Assembly: GCF_002754315.1 (NCBI RefSeq)
Contig: NZ_PEFE01000001.1
Span: 2,914,001 to 2,978,000, forward strand
Direction of reading: 5' to 3'
Origin: Flavobacterium sp. 11
GTDB taxonomy: Bacteria > Bacteroidota > Bacteroidia > Flavobacteriales > Flavobacteriaceae
Length of the DNA stretch: 64,000 nucleotides
Every line of letters starts with the position of its first letter. The stretch's first letter is position 1. The notes beneath the pieces were generated by a model. It had not been told where the DNA came from, made no database searches, and saw nothing but the letters and a program-made list of their open reading frames with translations. Shown here one piece after another: positions 63,028-64,000 of this stretch. The translations under genes and the position numbers were made by a program.

Positions 63028-63453
63028 ATGAAACAGTATCAAATTTTTGCTCTAATATCGATGTTCTTCGCTGGTTTGACATCGGTAGTTGCTAAAGCAG
63101 GTTTAAAGAATGTAGCTTCCGATACAGGCTTGGCTATTCGGACTTCATTCGTATTTATTTTTATTTGGTTTAACATCATAGTTTTTAATAATTATAAAGA
63201 TTTCTCTAATCTTACCAAAAAAGATGTTTTGTTGTTAGGTGTTTCGGCTCTAACAACGGCAATTTCTTGGGTCTTTTATTATAGAGCAATAAAAATAGGC
63301 ACAGTCTCCGAAGTGGCATTAATCGATAAAGGAAGTATAATTATCACACTAGTACTTTCTTTTATATTTCTAAACGAACAATTTACTTGGCGCATAGCTT
63401 TGGGTGGTTTGATGATTATAGGCGGAATACTAATCTTAACAATGAAATCATAA
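63028..63453 (+). CDS. EamA-family half-size membrane transporter
   Basis: The 141-residue protein has four to five hydrophobic helices, starting IFALISMFFAGLTSVVAKAG and ending ITLVLSFIFLNEQFTWRIAL then GGLMIIGGILIL. This is a single EamA repeat, so it would need to dimerise. Such proteins move small metabolites or lipids. It is 19 bases after the lipid kinase. Confidence 0.85.
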   Translation: MKQYQIFALISMFFAGLTSVVAKAGLKNVASDTGLAIRTSFVFIFIWFNIIVFNNYKDFSNLTKKDVLLLGVSALTTAISWVFYYRAIKIGTVSEVALIDKGSIIITLVLSFIFLNEQFTWRIALGGLMIIGGILILTMKS

Positions 63454-63491
63454 TGGTATAAAACTACGCGTAACCTTTTAAATTATTTACC

Positions 63492-64000
63492 ATGTTTAAA
63501 ACCATTTTATTTTCATTATTAAGTATAGCTACATTGCATGCACAGAACCAGATTGAAAGTGTTCAAGAGAAGAAAATTGATACAGATACTATTCCGAAAA
63601 CCGACAGCACGCATAAATTCAAATTAAAACAACTAATCATTCCGTCCGTTTTAATAGGTTATGGTGTAATTGGTATTGAAAGTGATCAATTAAAACTCTT
63701 CAATACTCAAATAAAAGAAGAAGTAAATGAAGATATCGATAAAAAAGTAACCATTGACGATTTCTCGCAATATGCACCAGCTTTATCAGTTTACGGATTA
63801 AATGCTTTGGGCATAAAAGGAAAACATAATTTTAAAGACAGAACCATAATACTCGGTACTTCTTATTTAATTATCTCAGCATCAGTTTTAAGTTTAAAAT
63901 CAATTACACAAGTCGAAAGACCTGATGGTAGTGGTTTCAATTCTTTTCCATCTGGACATACAGCCACGGCTTTTGCAGGCGCAGAGTTCCTTTGGCAAGA
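63492..64000 (+). CDS. PAP2-family phosphatase (5' part)
   Basis: The frame opens at ATG 63492 and runs off the window. It has a signal peptide (MFKTILFSLLSIATLHAQ), then the PAP2 motifs: KSITQVERPDGSG near 139-151 and SFPSGHTATAFAGAE near 154-168. PAP2 enzymes dephosphorylate phosphatidic acid, undecaprenyl pyrophosphate or lipid A. It closes the visible envelope/lipid set. Confidence 0.85.
   Translation, partial: MFKTILFSLLSIATLHAQNQIESVQEKKIDTDTIPKTDSTHKFKLKQLIIPSVLIGYGVIGIESDQLKLFNTQIKEEVNEDIDKKVTIDDFSQYAPALSVYGLNALGIKGKHNFKDRTIILGTSYLIISASVLSLKSITQVERPDGSGFNSFPSGHTATAFAGAEFLWQ

Overview
The window looks like chromosome from a Flavobacterium-like member of the Bacteroidota. The evidence is low GC, many -7 boxes of the form TAnnTTTG instead of sigma70 boxes, few Shine-Dalgarno sequences, outer-membrane proteins ending in Phe, a fused alpha/beta 2-oxo-acid dehydrogenase E1, a TonB-dependent receptor with a carboxypeptidase-regulatory-like N-terminus, and many DUF families typical of flavobacteria. 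No rRNA, intact tRNA, CRISPR array, transposase or integrase was seen.

Layout. 1-10 kb: household genes (thioesterase end, ACT protein, MscS channel, two helicases, type II NADH dehydrogenase, Bcr-type efflux, TauE/SafE exporter, Lrp regulator). 10-16 kb: a rare-sugar locus with a Nudix-type regulator, sugar porin, ketose 3-epimerase, PfkB sugar kinase and FucP-type permease. 16-27 kb: DUF2911, a CBS/DUF294 protein with a DnaQ exonuclease, then a seven-gene type III polyketide synthase cluster with its own ACP, ketosynthase, dehydratase and phosphopantetheinyl transferase, then acs. 27-36 kb: branched-chain amino acid genes on the minus strand, leuA-leuB and ilvD-ilvB-ilvN-ilvC. ilvD is preceded by an Ile/Val-rich 24-codon leader peptide and a terminator hairpin, a classical attenuator. 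A structured, terminator-ended RNA candidate lies between ilvC and acs. 36-48 kb: a LysR/MdaB/YgiN module, fused E1, 2OG-Fe(II) oxygenase, SUI1, uridine phosphorylase, acyl-reductase-like SDR, GNAT, an orphan substrate-binding protein and a transglutaminase-like membrane protein. 48-51 kb: a compositionally foreign FAD monooxygenase flanked by near-identical hairpin repeats. 51-64 kb: an envelope and lipid module (response regulator, histidine kinase, TonB receptor, DUF347 membrane protein, AraC regulator, Omp85-like barrel, PepSY-like protein, LTA-synthase-type sulfatase, lipid kinase, EamA protein, PAP2 phosphatase).

Most unusual content. (1) The ilv attenuator, in which the last leader codons can pair with the terminator arm. 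(2) A DUF347 gene cut in two by about 3.1 kb: three of its four repeats are at 55.7-56.2 kb and the fourth is at 59.3 kb. The inserted DNA ends in a nine-unit 21-bp tandem repeat and an attC-like palindrome. (3) A short interspersed repeat with two copies that share flanks but have different, perfectly self-complementary stems. (4) The ilvC-acs structured RNA candidate. Functions are read from motifs; no database search was run.
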